Source: Haladaptatus sp. ZSTT2 (GTDB taxonomy: Archaea; Halobacteriota; Halobacteria; Halobacteriales; Halococcaceae). Taken from it: a DNA stretch of 64,000 nucleotides. Of this stretch, positions 8,035 to 16,015 are shown in pieces. Numbering within the stretch: position 1 is the stretch's first letter; every line of letters begins with the position of its first letter. The stretch covers positions 1,860,001-1,924,000 of the forward strand of contig NZ_JBAMHQ010000001.1 of the NCBI RefSeq assembly GCF_037081775.1, in the 5' to 3' direction. A program made the translations under genes and the position numbers. The notes under the pieces are model-generated. The model was not told where the DNA came from. It made no database searches and was given only the letters and a program-made list of their open reading frames with translations.

Positions 8035-9338
8035 TGGCGCGTACTCGCTCGCTCGTTGCCCTCGCCTTTCTCGTCGTGCTTTCCGGCTGTGTCGGCGGCC
8101 TTCTCGGCCCGCAAGACGACCCCGACGACGACACGCTTGGCTGGGAAAACGGCTATTGGCACGACGACCCGCTTTCTATCGATGAGAGCGACGGCCTGAA
8201 CGAAACCGAGCGCAAGGCCGTCATCGCCCGGACGATGGCCCGCGTCGAGGTTATCCGCGGGCTGGAGTTCAAAGAGTCGGTCTCGGTGACGCTCATCAGC
8301 CGCGAGGAGTACCGCGCTCGGCGCGGGAACGACGACGGCGAACCGACCGACTACGACCGGTGGAACGAACAGGTCTGGGAGGGGCTGTTTCTCGTCTCCG
8401 AAGACGACACCGTTTCGGACGCCTTTGGCGGCGTCTACGGCAGTGCGGTACAGGGCTACTACAGCGGGGGCGGCGAAATCACGCTTGTGAGCGACTCTGC
8501 GACGCCGATGGTCGACCGGACGACGCTGTCACACGAACTCGTCCACGCCCTCCAAGACCAGCACTTTGGCTTTCCCGGCGGGCGGACCACCCAAGACGGC
8601 GAACTCGCCGCAGACGGCCTCACCGAAGGTGACGCGAACTACGTCGAACAGCTCTACGAATCGCGCTGTCAGGCCGAGTGGGACTGCATAGCCCGCCCCG
8701 ACCGGGGCACGAGCAGTGCGCCAGACGACTTCAATCGCGGCGTCTTCTCGGTTATCTACCAGCCGTATGCAGAAGGGCCGACGTTCGTCGAGTCACTGCG
8801 CGACCGAGGCGGCTGGGAGGCCGTCAACGCCGCCTACGACGACGTTCCCGAGAGCACAGAACAGGTCATCCACCCCGAAGACTACCCGGACGACCGCCCG
8901 GTCGAACTCGACGTGCCAGACCGGTCGTCGGGCGGCTGGGAGCGGTTTTCCCTCGACACCAACGCGGACACGGTTGGCGAAGCGTCCATCTACGCCATGC
9001 TCTGGGCGAACGGCGTGGTCACCGACCAGTCGCCGTACGCCTATGCCTTCCCGGCCTCGACCGGGTGGGCCGGTGACAGCCTCGTTCCGTACCACAACGG
9101 CGACGCGTACGGCTACGTCTGGGTGACCGAGTGGGAGTCCGAGGAAGACGCCCGCGAGTTCCACGATGCCTACCGGCAGGTGCTCGAACGAAACGGCGCG
9201 GACCCTCGTGGCGATGGCGTTTATCGCATCCCCGAAGGCGAACCGTTCGCAGACGCCTTCCGGGTGACCCGGTCGGGGACGCGCGTCAAAATCGTGAACG
9301 CGCCCACCGTCCGCGAACTCGCCAACATAGACGGGTAG
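8034..9338 (+). CDS. Hvo_1808-family surface lipoprotein, zinc-metalloprotease-like (copy 2)
   Basis: 434 residues, clearly a tandem duplicate of the preceding protein: LGWENGYWHDD, HELVHALQDQHF at 167-178, TEGDANYVEQLY around 197-208, and the same ending FADAFRV with KIVNAPTVREL. Lipobox VVLSGC places the anchor at Cys19. It differs from copy 1 in lacking the Thr-rich tether and in a shorter central section. Both zinc-motif residues and the downstream Glu are kept, so both copies could be active. It is translationally coupled to copy 1. Confidence 0.82.
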   Translation: MARTRSLVALAFLVVLSGCVGGLLGPQDDPDDDTLGWENGYWHDDPLSIDESDGLNETERKAVIARTMARVEVIRGLEFKESVSVTLISREEYRARRGNDDGEPTDYDRWNEQVWEGLFLVSEDDTVSDAFGGVYGSAVQGYYSGGGEITLVSDSATPMVDRTTLSHELVHALQDQHFGFPGGRTTQDGELAADGLTEGDANYVEQLYESRCQAEWDCIARPDRGTSSAPDDFNRGVFSVIYQPYAEGPTFVESLRDRGGWEAVNAAYDDVPESTEQVIHPEDYPDDRPVELDVPDRSSGGWERFSLDTNADTVGEASIYAMLWANGVVTDQSPYAYAFPASTGWAGDSLVPYHNGDAYGYVWVTEWESEEDAREFHDAYRQVLERNGADPRGDGVYRIPEGEPFADAFRVTRSGTRVKIVNAPTVRELANIDG

Positions 9339-9369
9339 CTTTTTCGCGCTTGGCCGGGAAACGCCGACT

Positions 9370-10515
9370 ATGTCCGATGCGTTCGATATCGTGTCCACCG
9401 AAGCCATCCGTGCCGGGCGCGCCACGGATGTCTACTTCGAGCGGACCGAAACCACTCTCGACCACGCGGGGAAGAACCCGACGGTCGTCGCGGAAGTAAC
9501 GGCCAATCAATTTCCCACGGGCGAGTTCAAGCTCTTTGCCGGCGTCAAAGACGCCGCCCACCTCTTAGAAGGCCTTCCCGTCGATGTCGATGCCCTCTCT
9601 GAGGGCAACCTGTTCGATGCGGGGCCCGTCCTCCAGATCACGGGCAAGTACCGCGACTTCGCGCGCTACGAGACGGCGTTGCTCGGCTTTCTCTCACACG
9701 CGACCGGGATTGCGACGAAGGCGCTCTCCGCCCGCCACGCCGCCCCCGACACGACCATGCTCAGCTTCGGCGCGCGCCACGTCCACCCCTCGATGGCTGC
9801 GGTCGTCGAACGCTCTGCGCTCCTCGCGGGCTTCGACGGCTTCTCGCACGCTGCCGCAGGCGACCTGCTCGGGCGTGAAGCGGGCGGCACGATGCCCCAC
9901 GCCCTGCTCATCTGCTACGGCCGGGGCGAACAGGAAGCCGCGTGGCGCGCCTTCTACGAGGCGACTGGACAGGGCGTCGCGCTCTGTGACACCTACGGCG
10001 ACGAGGTCGAGGAGGCGCTTCGCGCCGCCGCGGAACTCGGAGAGGACTTAGAGAGCATCCGCATCGACACGACGCGCTCGCGGCGCGGCGACTTCGCACA
10101 CATCATCAAAGAGGTGCGCTGGGAACTCGACGTGCGCGGCTACGACCACGTCGATATCTTCGTCTCCGGTGGCCTCCAGCCCGCAGACCTCTACGACCTG
10201 AAAGACCTCGTCGATGGCTTCGGCGTCGGCGGCTACGTCTCGAACGCAGACCCGCTCGACTTCGCGCTCGACATTGTCGAAGTCGAAGGCGAACCCGCCT
10301 CAAAACGCGGGAAGCTCTCGGGGAAAAAACAGGTGTACCGCACCCGCGACGGTGGCCACGACGTCGGCCTTGCGAGTCGCCCCGGCCCCACCGACGGGAG
10401 ACCGTTGCTCGAACCGCTCATCCGCGAGGGTGAACTCGTCCGTGAGTTTGACCTCACGGACGCAGCAAAACGCGCCGCGACGGACGCGATGAAGGTCGGC
10501 TTCGGCGAGAATTAG
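9370..10515 (+). CDS. pncB: Nicotinate phosphoribosyltransferase
   Basis: 381 residues of the NAPRTase/QPRTase-fold family, which makes nicotinate mononucleotide from nicotinate, PRPP and ATP in NAD salvage. Visible hallmarks are DVYFERTETTL near the N-terminus, the region RYETALLGFLSHATGIATKA, SFGARHVHPSMAA, and the phosphate-binding strand FVSGGLQPADLYDL followed by GFGVGGYVSNADP. The length suits the shorter archaeal form. It starts 31 bases after the lipoprotein pair and ends overlapping the convergent AMMECR1 gene by four bases. Confidence 0.9.
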   Translation: MSDAFDIVSTEAIRAGRATDVYFERTETTLDHAGKNPTVVAEVTANQFPTGEFKLFAGVKDAAHLLEGLPVDVDALSEGNLFDAGPVLQITGKYRDFARYETALLGFLSHATGIATKALSARHAAPDTTMLSFGARHVHPSMAAVVERSALLAGFDGFSHAAAGDLLGREAGGTMPHALLICYGRGEQEAAWRAFYEATGQGVALCDTYGDEVEEALRAAAELGEDLESIRIDTTRSRRGDFAHIIKEVRWELDVRGYDHVDIFVSGGLQPADLYDLKDLVDGFGVGGYVSNADPLDFALDIVEVEGEPASKRGKLSGKKQVYRTRDGGHDVGLASRPGPTDGRPLLEPLIREGELVREFDLTDAAKRAATDAMKVGFGEN

Positions 10516-11120
10516 AAGGTCAGTTCTTTTATCGACCCGTTCGGGGTTCGCTCTTCGAACACCTGACTGCGAAACAGCAACACGTCCACGTCGTCTTTTT
10601 CCCACGCCGTTGGCGAGAGCCCGGCTTTTCGGCACGTCCGGTCTAAGTACTCGAACTCGCTCCAGCCGTTTTCAACCGGGACGGTCGGGTAGAGCCAGCC
10701 CGATTGGCGGCCCTTTTGGACGGCGAGGCCGTGGGTGCCGACTTCTAAGTCTGTGGCAGGGTCGTCGGTCGGAATCACGTCGGTGACGATGCAGACCGAA
10801 AATGCGGTGCTCGAAAGCTCTGCGGCTTCGAGTTCGGAGCCACACGAGTCGGTGCTCGCCGCCTGAATGGCGGCTTCGATGATGGTGTGGCCCACGCGCT
10901 CTGTACTCTGGACGGTTCCAGCACAGCCTCTGAGTCGCCCCCGTCCCTGCGTCGCTTGCAGGCGGATGAACACACCGGCTCGGTTGTAGAAGGCATCGCG
11001 CATACTCCCGGGCTGTTTTCGCTGGCCGTTGTTGACGAACAGGTCTACCGCCTCGCGTGCGAGGTCGACAGCCCCGCGGCCGTCGTCGTATGAAAAGAGC
11101 GCAGTTTGAGCCTCGGACAT
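10512..11120 (-). CDS. AMMECR1-domain protein (TIGR00296 family)
   Basis: 202 residues from the Met at 11120; the upstream extension to 11159 is not family-like. The AMMECR1 core is clear: GVFIRLQ, then the GRLRGCAGT motif close to the family consensus LRGCxG, an EAAIQAAS helix, HGLAVQKGRQSGWLYP, and a terminal segment YLDRTCRKAGLSPTAW. The protein is universal in archaea and eukaryotes and its biochemical role is unknown. It is convergent with pncB and divergent from the RNase P RNA gene. Confidence 0.88.
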   Translation of the reverse strand: MSEAQTALFSYDDGRGAVDLAREAVDLFVNNGQRKQPGSMRDAFYNRAGVFIRLQATQGRGRLRGCAGTVQSTERVGHTIIEAAIQAASTDSCGSELEAAELSSTAFSVCIVTDVIPTDDPATDLEVGTHGLAVQKGRQSGWLYPTVPVENGWSEFEYLDRTCRKAGLSPTAWEKDDVDVLLFRSQVFEERTPNGSIKELTF

Positions 11121-11215
11121 ACCACCTGTAACGAGAACAATAGTAATCAACGCTTTCATTCAGACAATTTGGAACCCGAACTATCCCATCGCCTCCTGTC
11201 TCCCCGCCAATCGAA

Positions 11216-11227
11216 CGCCTTAATTGT
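11216..11227 (+). promoter_or_regulatory. TATA-like element ahead of RNase P RNA
   Basis: The A/T stretch around CGCCTTAATTGT sits about 25-30 bases before the first bases expected for the RNA. It is the only such element in the 130-base spacer between the AMMECR1 start and the RNA gene. Confidence 0.4.
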
Positions 11228-11249
11228 GGTACGCGGCCTACCATCTGCC

Positions 11250-11565
11250 GGCAGAGGGAGCCCGGTTCCCGTGGCGCAAGCCAACGAGGAAAGTCCCCCC
11301 ACTGTCTGGGCAGGTGACCAGGCGCAAGTCTGGAGCGGGAGACCGCTGGCTCTGGAACAGAAACGAGACCCCTCCACCGGACCGATGAGGTGCGCGACCC
11401 CAACCGCAAGGACGGGAAGCTAACCCACCGAGGGTCGATGGTGGAGAACGGATGGAACGGCGAAACCTCACCGGTGCAAGTCCCATCGGCTAAGGTAGCC
11501 CGGACGACGATGCGGACGCTCAGCCGAATACCGGGTTGAACAGAAGGGGGCTTACTCCCCTCAGC
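11250..11565 (+). ncRNA. rnpB: RNase P RNA (archaeal type A)
   Basis: The universally conserved parts are present in order: GAGGAAAGTCC (about 11289-11299) shortly after the 5' stem, an AGAAACGAGACCCC segment, GGCGAAACCTCACC, CGGCTAAGGTAGCCCG, and the closing ACAGAAGGGGGCTTAC. The helix at the ends can form between GAGGGAG (near 11253) and CTCCCCTC (near 11555), which sets the approximate borders. At about 315 bases it is at the short end for haloarchaeal RNase P RNA. It is the ribozyme subunit that removes tRNA 5' leaders. Confidence 0.9.
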
Positions 11566-11634
11566 CACTTTCATCGCAGAGAGCGACTGCTCCCACCACA
11601 AGCATGATAGGTGGGGCGAGCCGATATGTGCGTA

Positions 11635-12711
11635 ATGAACGGGCGCGTCCTCCTGCTTTCGTTCCTCATCGTCCTCGCGGGCTGTGCGGCCCCCATAGAC
11701 CCGGGTTTTGCTGACACCGCCACTCCGACCACGCAGTCTACCGGCCAGACCACCGCCGCACCGGCCACCCAAACCCAGACACCGACGCCGCAAGCCACGC
11801 CGACGGCCGTTGTCGCACAGGACAATCCGTGGCAAGAACAGACGTTGACCGTTGCCCTTTCGATTCCCGAAGGCGACTCGCGCGACTACGAACCGCTCGT
11901 CGAAGCGGCGCTTGCCTACTGGGAGGTAAACAGCGAGCGCTACGCGGGCTATCCACTCTCGTTCGACTTCGAACCGAACGCCGAAAACCCGGACATCATC
12001 ATCGAGTTCGTCCCGCACGTAGAAACCTGCGGCGACAAACGCGAGGTCGCGGGCTGTGCACCGTACATCACCGACGCCCGGCAGGTGCGCCGCCCCGAAA
12101 CGATTCAGGTGCTCTCTGGGCTCTCTGACAAATCCACAACCCACGTCCTCAAACACGAGTTCGGCCACGCGATGGGCCTCGACCACTCAGACGAACCCCG
12201 GTCGATTATGGACGGGCAGGCGAGTCTGACGACGCTGCCACAGACGAACGCCACCGAACGCCCGCTCCCGTGGGACCACGCAGAACTCTCGGTGTACGTT
12301 GACTACGGCGTGGTTCCGGAGGGCGAACGCGCCGAAGCCCGCGCTCAGGTTCAACACGCCCTCGATTACTACGCAGGCGGCGCGGACAACTACGTCCCCG
12401 AGAACGTCTCCTTTGCCACGGTGGATTCGGCGTCCGAAGCCGACATCGTGATTCGCTTTACTGACCGTTCGCCGTGTGGTGTTGACCCCGGTTCGTGTGG
12501 CGCAGTCCGTGGCCAAGACCCGGACGGTGACGGCGCGCTCGAAACCTACACGCACCTCGAAATCACGCTCACGCACATCGACCGCGACGCCACCGGCTGG
12601 CACGTCGGCTGGTGGCTCGGCTACGGCTTCGGGTTCGAAGAAGAATCTGAGTACCCAGACCCCTTCCGCGAGGCGTCGTATTCAGACCGTCGTGGCGAGT
12701 GGTGGAACTGA
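11635..12711 (+). CDS. Matrixin-like zinc-metalloprotease lipoprotein
   Basis: 358 residues from the Met at 11635 (other in-frame Mets lie at 11611 and 11626). Lipobox VLAGC gives an anchor at Cys17, followed by a Thr/Gln/Pro tether to about residue 60. The zinc motif HEFGHAMGLDH at 174-184 has the full metzincin form HExxHxxGxxH, and SIMDG at 190-194 is a good Met-turn candidate. Such proteins are predicted to be surface-attached peptidases. A second, similar-looking ~115-residue unit follows (AELSVYVDYG, IVIRFTDRSPCG), suggesting an internal repeat of the non-catalytic fold. It begins about 70 bases after the RNase P RNA. Confidence 0.83.
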   Translation: MNGRVLLLSFLIVLAGCAAPIDPGFADTATPTTQSTGQTTAAPATQTQTPTPQATPTAVVAQDNPWQEQTLTVALSIPEGDSRDYEPLVEAALAYWEVNSERYAGYPLSFDFEPNAENPDIIIEFVPHVETCGDKREVAGCAPYITDARQVRRPETIQVLSGLSDKSTTHVLKHEFGHAMGLDHSDEPRSIMDGQASLTTLPQTNATERPLPWDHAELSVYVDYGVVPEGERAEARAQVQHALDYYAGGADNYVPENVSFATVDSASEADIVIRFTDRSPCGVDPGSCGAVRGQDPDGDGALETYTHLEITLTHIDRDATGWHVGWWLGYGFGFEEESEYPDPFREASYSDRRGEWWN

Positions 12712-12741
12712 TTTTATCCGCCTGACAGAAACTAGTCTATC

Positions 12742-13581
12742 GTGACTGCGTCTCCACGCATCGAGTGGTCGGTCTCCGGCGACACCTCGCGCGTCGTCCG
12801 CGCCCTCAGCATCCTTTCAGTCTCCGCTTTCACGGCGATTATCCTCCTCTTTGTCGCCTTTCTCGCACTCATTGTTCCCCTCGTTCTCGCCTCCGCACGC
12901 CCGGCGGTCATTGCGCTGTTCGTTCTCCTCCTTCTCGTCGGCGGCCCGGGGTCGATTCTCTACCTCTGGCCGATGCTGACCGACAAATCTCAGCGCCCTG
13001 CGTTCGCTCCGTTCGAATTTCCGGGCGTCGATGGCTGGCGACAGATCGTGCCTCCTGCCGTGCTACTCGCCGTCGTGTTTGGCCTCGCCTTTCTCGCAGA
13101 CGGCCGCGCATTCTACGGCATCTTCGCGTTCACGTTTCTCCTGCTCGTCGTCACCGCCGCCCTCTCTGGGGAGGGGTGGCTCGACCCGGAGCGGGGTGAA
13201 CTGCACGTCGGAACCACCATCTCGTTGGCTTTGCTCGACGGGATTCAACCCGTCCACGTCGGTGACGTGACGCTTTGTTACCTCTCCTACGCGTCGGGAG
13301 CGTCTCGGCTGACCTCGCCGCGGCTGCTTGCCGTGCCGACCGAGCGGTTCGACGACCTCCGCCCGCACCTCGAATCGGGGCATCGTAAAACCAGCCCCAG
13401 AACGCGAGCGACCAGACCGACTTGTCCAAGGTATCCTGCTCGCGTTTGCCGTGTTTTTCTACGCGACCGGCGCGTTCTTCTGGTTCGTAACCGAGTTCAG
13501 ACGAGCACGCGCCTCTACATCGTCGCTGCGGTGGCGTTGCTTGGAAGTCTGTTCGTGCTGGTGGCCGTGTTTGAGGCGTAA
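12742..13581 (+). CDS. Hypothetical membrane protein with two compensating frameshifts
   Basis: A GTG start gives helices at roughly residues 22-52, 54-78, 98-115 and 120-140, then a soluble region (ERFDDLRPHLES). From about 13376 the frame degenerates, while a neighbouring frame reads GIVKPAPERERPDRLVQ and a strong helix (ILLAFAVFFYATGAFFWF). At about 13497 the original frame resumes with TSTRLYIVAAVALLGSLFV. One extra G near 13378-13381 and one missing base near 13497 would restore a single protein. No family was recognised. The defects are either assembly errors or a recent pseudogene. Confidence 0.5.
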   Translation: MTASPRIEWSVSGDTSRVVRALSILSVSAFTAIILLFVAFLALIVPLVLASARPAVIALFVLLLLVGGPGSILYLWPMLTDKSQRPAFAPFEFPGVDGWRQIVPPAVLLAVVFGLAFLADGRAFYGIFAFTFLLLVVTAALSGEGWLDPERGELHVGTTISLALLDGIQPVHVGDVTLCYLSYASGASRLTSPRLLAVPTERFDDLRPHLESGHRKTSPRTRATRPTCPRYPARVCRVFLRDRRVLLVRNRVQTSTRLYIVAAVALLGSLFVLVAVFEA

Positions 13582-13612
13582 TTCGCGGTGCTAGCCGAAA
13601 CAGACAACAATT

Positions 13613-13620
13613 TTTTATAT
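13613..13620 (+). promoter_or_regulatory. TATA box of the DoxX gene
   Basis: TTTTATAT is centred 29 bases before the ATG at 13646, the spacing of a (nearly) leaderless haloarchaeal transcript. This also supports 13646 over the upstream in-frame Met at 13622. Confidence 0.6.
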
Positions 13621-13645
13621 CTTGTTTACATTTTCGCAGACGTAT

Positions 13646-14203
13646 ATGTCTGAAACTAATACAATGGATGCTGAGCTGTTCGGACGCAGTGTCAGTTTTG
13701 ACTACTCAGACCACTGGGTTGGCTACTCCCTCGTCATCCTCCGTGTTGTCATGGGATGGGTACTGTTCCAGGGTGGGATTACGAAGATTCTCGACCCGAC
13801 CTGGTCTGCTCGCGGCTTCCTCCTCAACGCGATTCCCGAAGGCAACCCGCTTGGGGGGTTGTGGATGACGCTCGGCACCGACTATATCGGACTCATCGAT
13901 CCACTCAACGCGTGGGGGTTGACGCTCGCCGGCCTCGCGCTCATGCTTGGGGCTTTCGTCCGCTGGAGCGCGTTCTGGGGTGCGATAATGATGTTGTTCT
14001 ACTGGGCCGCGGCCTTACAGGGTGGCATCCTCGCTGGGCTGCCAATCGCACACGGATGGGTCGTTGACGACCACATCGTGTACGCAGCCTTGCTGTTCGG
14101 TCTCGGTGCGTTCGGTGCGGGCCGCATTCTCGGCGTGGATGCCTATCTCGAAAAGACGACCTTCGTCCAGAATAACGGGTGGGTCAAAAGCCTGCTCGGG
14201 TAA
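13646..14203 (+). CDS. DoxX-family membrane protein
   Basis: 185 residues with four membrane helices, including LVILRVVMGWVLFQGGITKI, the GLALMLGAFVRWSAFWGAIM hairpin and VYAALLFGLGAFGAGRILG. The pattern R-x-x-x-G-x-x-x-x-x-x-G-x-x-K in the first helix and GLYLRWSA-like loop (FVRWSAFWG) are DoxX hallmarks. DoxX relates to the small subunit of a thiosulfate:quinone oxidoreductase, but most members act in unknown redox roles, and no DoxD/DoxA partner is present. It is expressed alone from its own promoter. Confidence 0.8.
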   Translation: MSETNTMDAELFGRSVSFDYSDHWVGYSLVILRVVMGWVLFQGGITKILDPTWSARGFLLNAIPEGNPLGGLWMTLGTDYIGLIDPLNAWGLTLAGLALMLGAFVRWSAFWGAIMMLFYWAAALQGGILAGLPIAHGWVVDDHIVYAALLFGLGAFGAGRILGVDAYLEKTTFVQNNGWVKSLLG

Positions 14204-14224
14204 CGCCTTCGAACGAACGCTGCA

Positions 14225-15322
14225 TTACTTTTCGAACCCGTCTTCCCACCTGAACACGCCGTTTCGCTGGACGACTTCCCCATCGACTTCAATGCGCGAG
14301 TCCTCGCTCATGTCCGTAATCATGTCCACGTGGACGGCGCTTTTGTTGCCTTCTTCGCCCTCTGGGATATTCGAGTCATAAGCCCGGCCGACGGCGAGGT
14401 GGACGGTGTCGCCCATCTTCTCGTCGAACAGAATCGAGTCGGTGAAGCGGTCGATGCCGCGGTTCATGCCGACACCTAGCTCTCCGAGGCGGCGTGCACC
14501 CTCGTCCGTATTCAGAATTTCTTCTAAGACTTCTTCGTTCTGTCCGGCGCTGAACTCCACCACTTCGCCGTCCTCGAAGGTGAGGTGCACGTCGCGGACG
14601 CGCTTGCCGTTGAGTGTCATCGGCACGTCGAAGTAGACGGTTCCTTCGGTGTCGTACGGTGCGGTGAACACCTCGCCGGAGGGCAGATTGTGTGAGTCGT
14701 AGGCCACGGAAGCCCCGGAGTTCACTGCGATGCGGCCTTCGATAAACATGGTGAGGTCGGTGTCCGCTTTGACGAGTCGGACTTCGCTTCCCGCATCGAG
14801 GATGTCTTTCATCTGCGCCATCTCGTCTGCGAGCGATTCCCAGTCGCGGAGCACCGCGTTGTAGACGAAATCTTGGTACTCTGCGTAGGACATCCCGGCT
14901 TGCTGGGCGAGCGACCGGGTCGGGTGCACGGTCGAGACCCAGTCGGTGTCCATCCGGGCTTCGCGGGCGGTGTTTGTCGCGCGGTTGTACGCCTGTCGCA
15001 CGTCGCTGTCTACGTCCGCGAGTTCGGTGGTGTTGAATCCGCCGCCGAGAAAGAGGACACTGTCTGCGTTCTCGTAGGCGGCGAGTTCCGGTCCACGCAC
15101 CTCCTCGAAGTCGCCGTCATGGTTTTTGAGGTAGCCACGGAGCATCTCGCCAGAACCGTAGGTGACGAACATGGTCGCGCCGACGTTCCCCAACTCCTCT
15201 GCGACGGCGACGCCGAGGTCATGGGCGTCTTCGCCGACGTTGACAACGACGGTGTCGCCGCGTTCGATTCGTGCACTCCAGTTTACGAGGGTTCGGGCGT
15301 GTTCGCGCACTCGCTCGTCCAT
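14225..15322 (-). CDS. M29-family (AmpS/aminopeptidase T) metallo-aminopeptidase
   Basis: 365 residues matching the thermophilic-aminopeptidase family M29, which uses two metal ions to remove N-terminal residues. Ligand regions are visible towards the C-terminus: Glu in ILFDEKMGDT, His in TVHLAVGRAYDSN, and His-x-Asp in SAVHVDMITDM. The family's N-terminal segment VVVNVGEDAHDLGVAVAEE and the central HPTRSLAQQAGMSYAEYQDF are also present. Haloarchaeal members normally act in the cytoplasm, and no signal is seen. It is convergent with doxX (22-base gap). Confidence 0.87.
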   Translation of the reverse strand: MDERVREHARTLVNWSARIERGDTVVVNVGEDAHDLGVAVAEELGNVGATMFVTYGSGEMLRGYLKNHDGDFEEVRGPELAAYENADSVLFLGGGFNTTELADVDSDVRQAYNRATNTAREARMDTDWVSTVHPTRSLAQQAGMSYAEYQDFVYNAVLRDWESLADEMAQMKDILDAGSEVRLVKADTDLTMFIEGRIAVNSGASVAYDSHNLPSGEVFTAPYDTEGTVYFDVPMTLNGKRVRDVHLTFEDGEVVEFSAGQNEEVLEEILNTDEGARRLGELGVGMNRGIDRFTDSILFDEKMGDTVHLAVGRAYDSNIPEGEEGNKSAVHVDMITDMSEDSRIEVDGEVVQRNGVFRWEDGFEK

Positions 15323-15389
15323 GGAGTCGCTACACGAGGTGTGGCAAAAACAGGTGCGGTTGGGTTCGGTTTTTCGACGGCGAGGACTG

Positions 15390-15905
15390 CTATGCGACGT
15401 ACTCCTGAAATTCGATGTGGTCGGATTCGATGGTGACAGTTAATCCGCGACTGTCACCGCCGTCCCCCCTCCAGCTATACGCGCCAGACGGGCCATCCTC
15501 GACCGAGAGGGAGACGCGAACCGCGTTATCAAACGCAGGGAGATTCTCGTAGGTTCGTCCGCCGTTACGCTCCATTTCGAACGTGTCGGTGAACACCGGT
15601 TCTTCATCCGGTCCCGGGGTTCTCGTTTCCGTGAGCGTCTCGTAGGGGTCTTCTTTTTCCACAAATGGGCGTTCCCACAGCTCGATTGTCACCGTAACAG
15701 GCGACCCCGTCTGATTTGAAATTTGAAGATCTGTCACGTCCCACGCGCCTGTTGTCGTTTGTTCTAGGGATGGGTTCGTCGTGGATGCCATCGTTGGCGT
15801 CTGCGTGCTATCGTCGGTATTCGTGGGACTCGACGTGCTACAACCCGCGAACCCAACCAGTGAGACGGAGAGCAAATGAAGAACCTGTCTGCGAGAAAGA
15901 GCCAT
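15390..15905 (-). CDS. Tat-type lipoprotein of unknown function
   Basis: 171 residues. The signal SRRQVLHLLSVSLVGFAGC combines a twin-arginine motif with a lipobox cysteine (Cys22), so the product should be exported folded and lipid-anchored. A Thr/Ser tether leads to one beta-sandwich-like domain (VTDLQISNQTGSPVTVTIEL to GLTVTIESDHIEF). It resembles small haloarchaeal domains that follow such signals, but I know no function. It stands alone, between the aminopeptidase gene and valS. Confidence 0.75.
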   Translation of the reverse strand: MALSRRQVLHLLSVSLVGFAGCSTSSPTNTDDSTQTPTMASTTNPSLEQTTTGAWDVTDLQISNQTGSPVTVTIELWERPFVEKEDPYETLTETRTPGPDEEPVFTDTFEMERNGGRTYENLPAFDNAVRVSLSVEDGPSGAYSWRGDGGDSRGLTVTIESDHIEFQEYVA

Positions 15906-16015
15906 ACTGTTGTCGTTTCAGGCGTGTGTGATGAGTTTTCTGGTGAGGGTGGGAACAAACGGGATGAAATCGTTCGACAGCTTCTGCGACTGGCTCGAAA
16001 AAAGTTGAGAATCAG

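Noticed and set aside
10672-12186. A 504-codon minus-strand frame running from the AMMECR1 region through the RNase P RNA and into the lipoprotein gene
   Set aside because: It overlaps a structural RNA and two genes with clear protein signatures; its translation has no family pattern and is rich in Arg and Gly, the mark of antisense frames in G+C-rich DNA.
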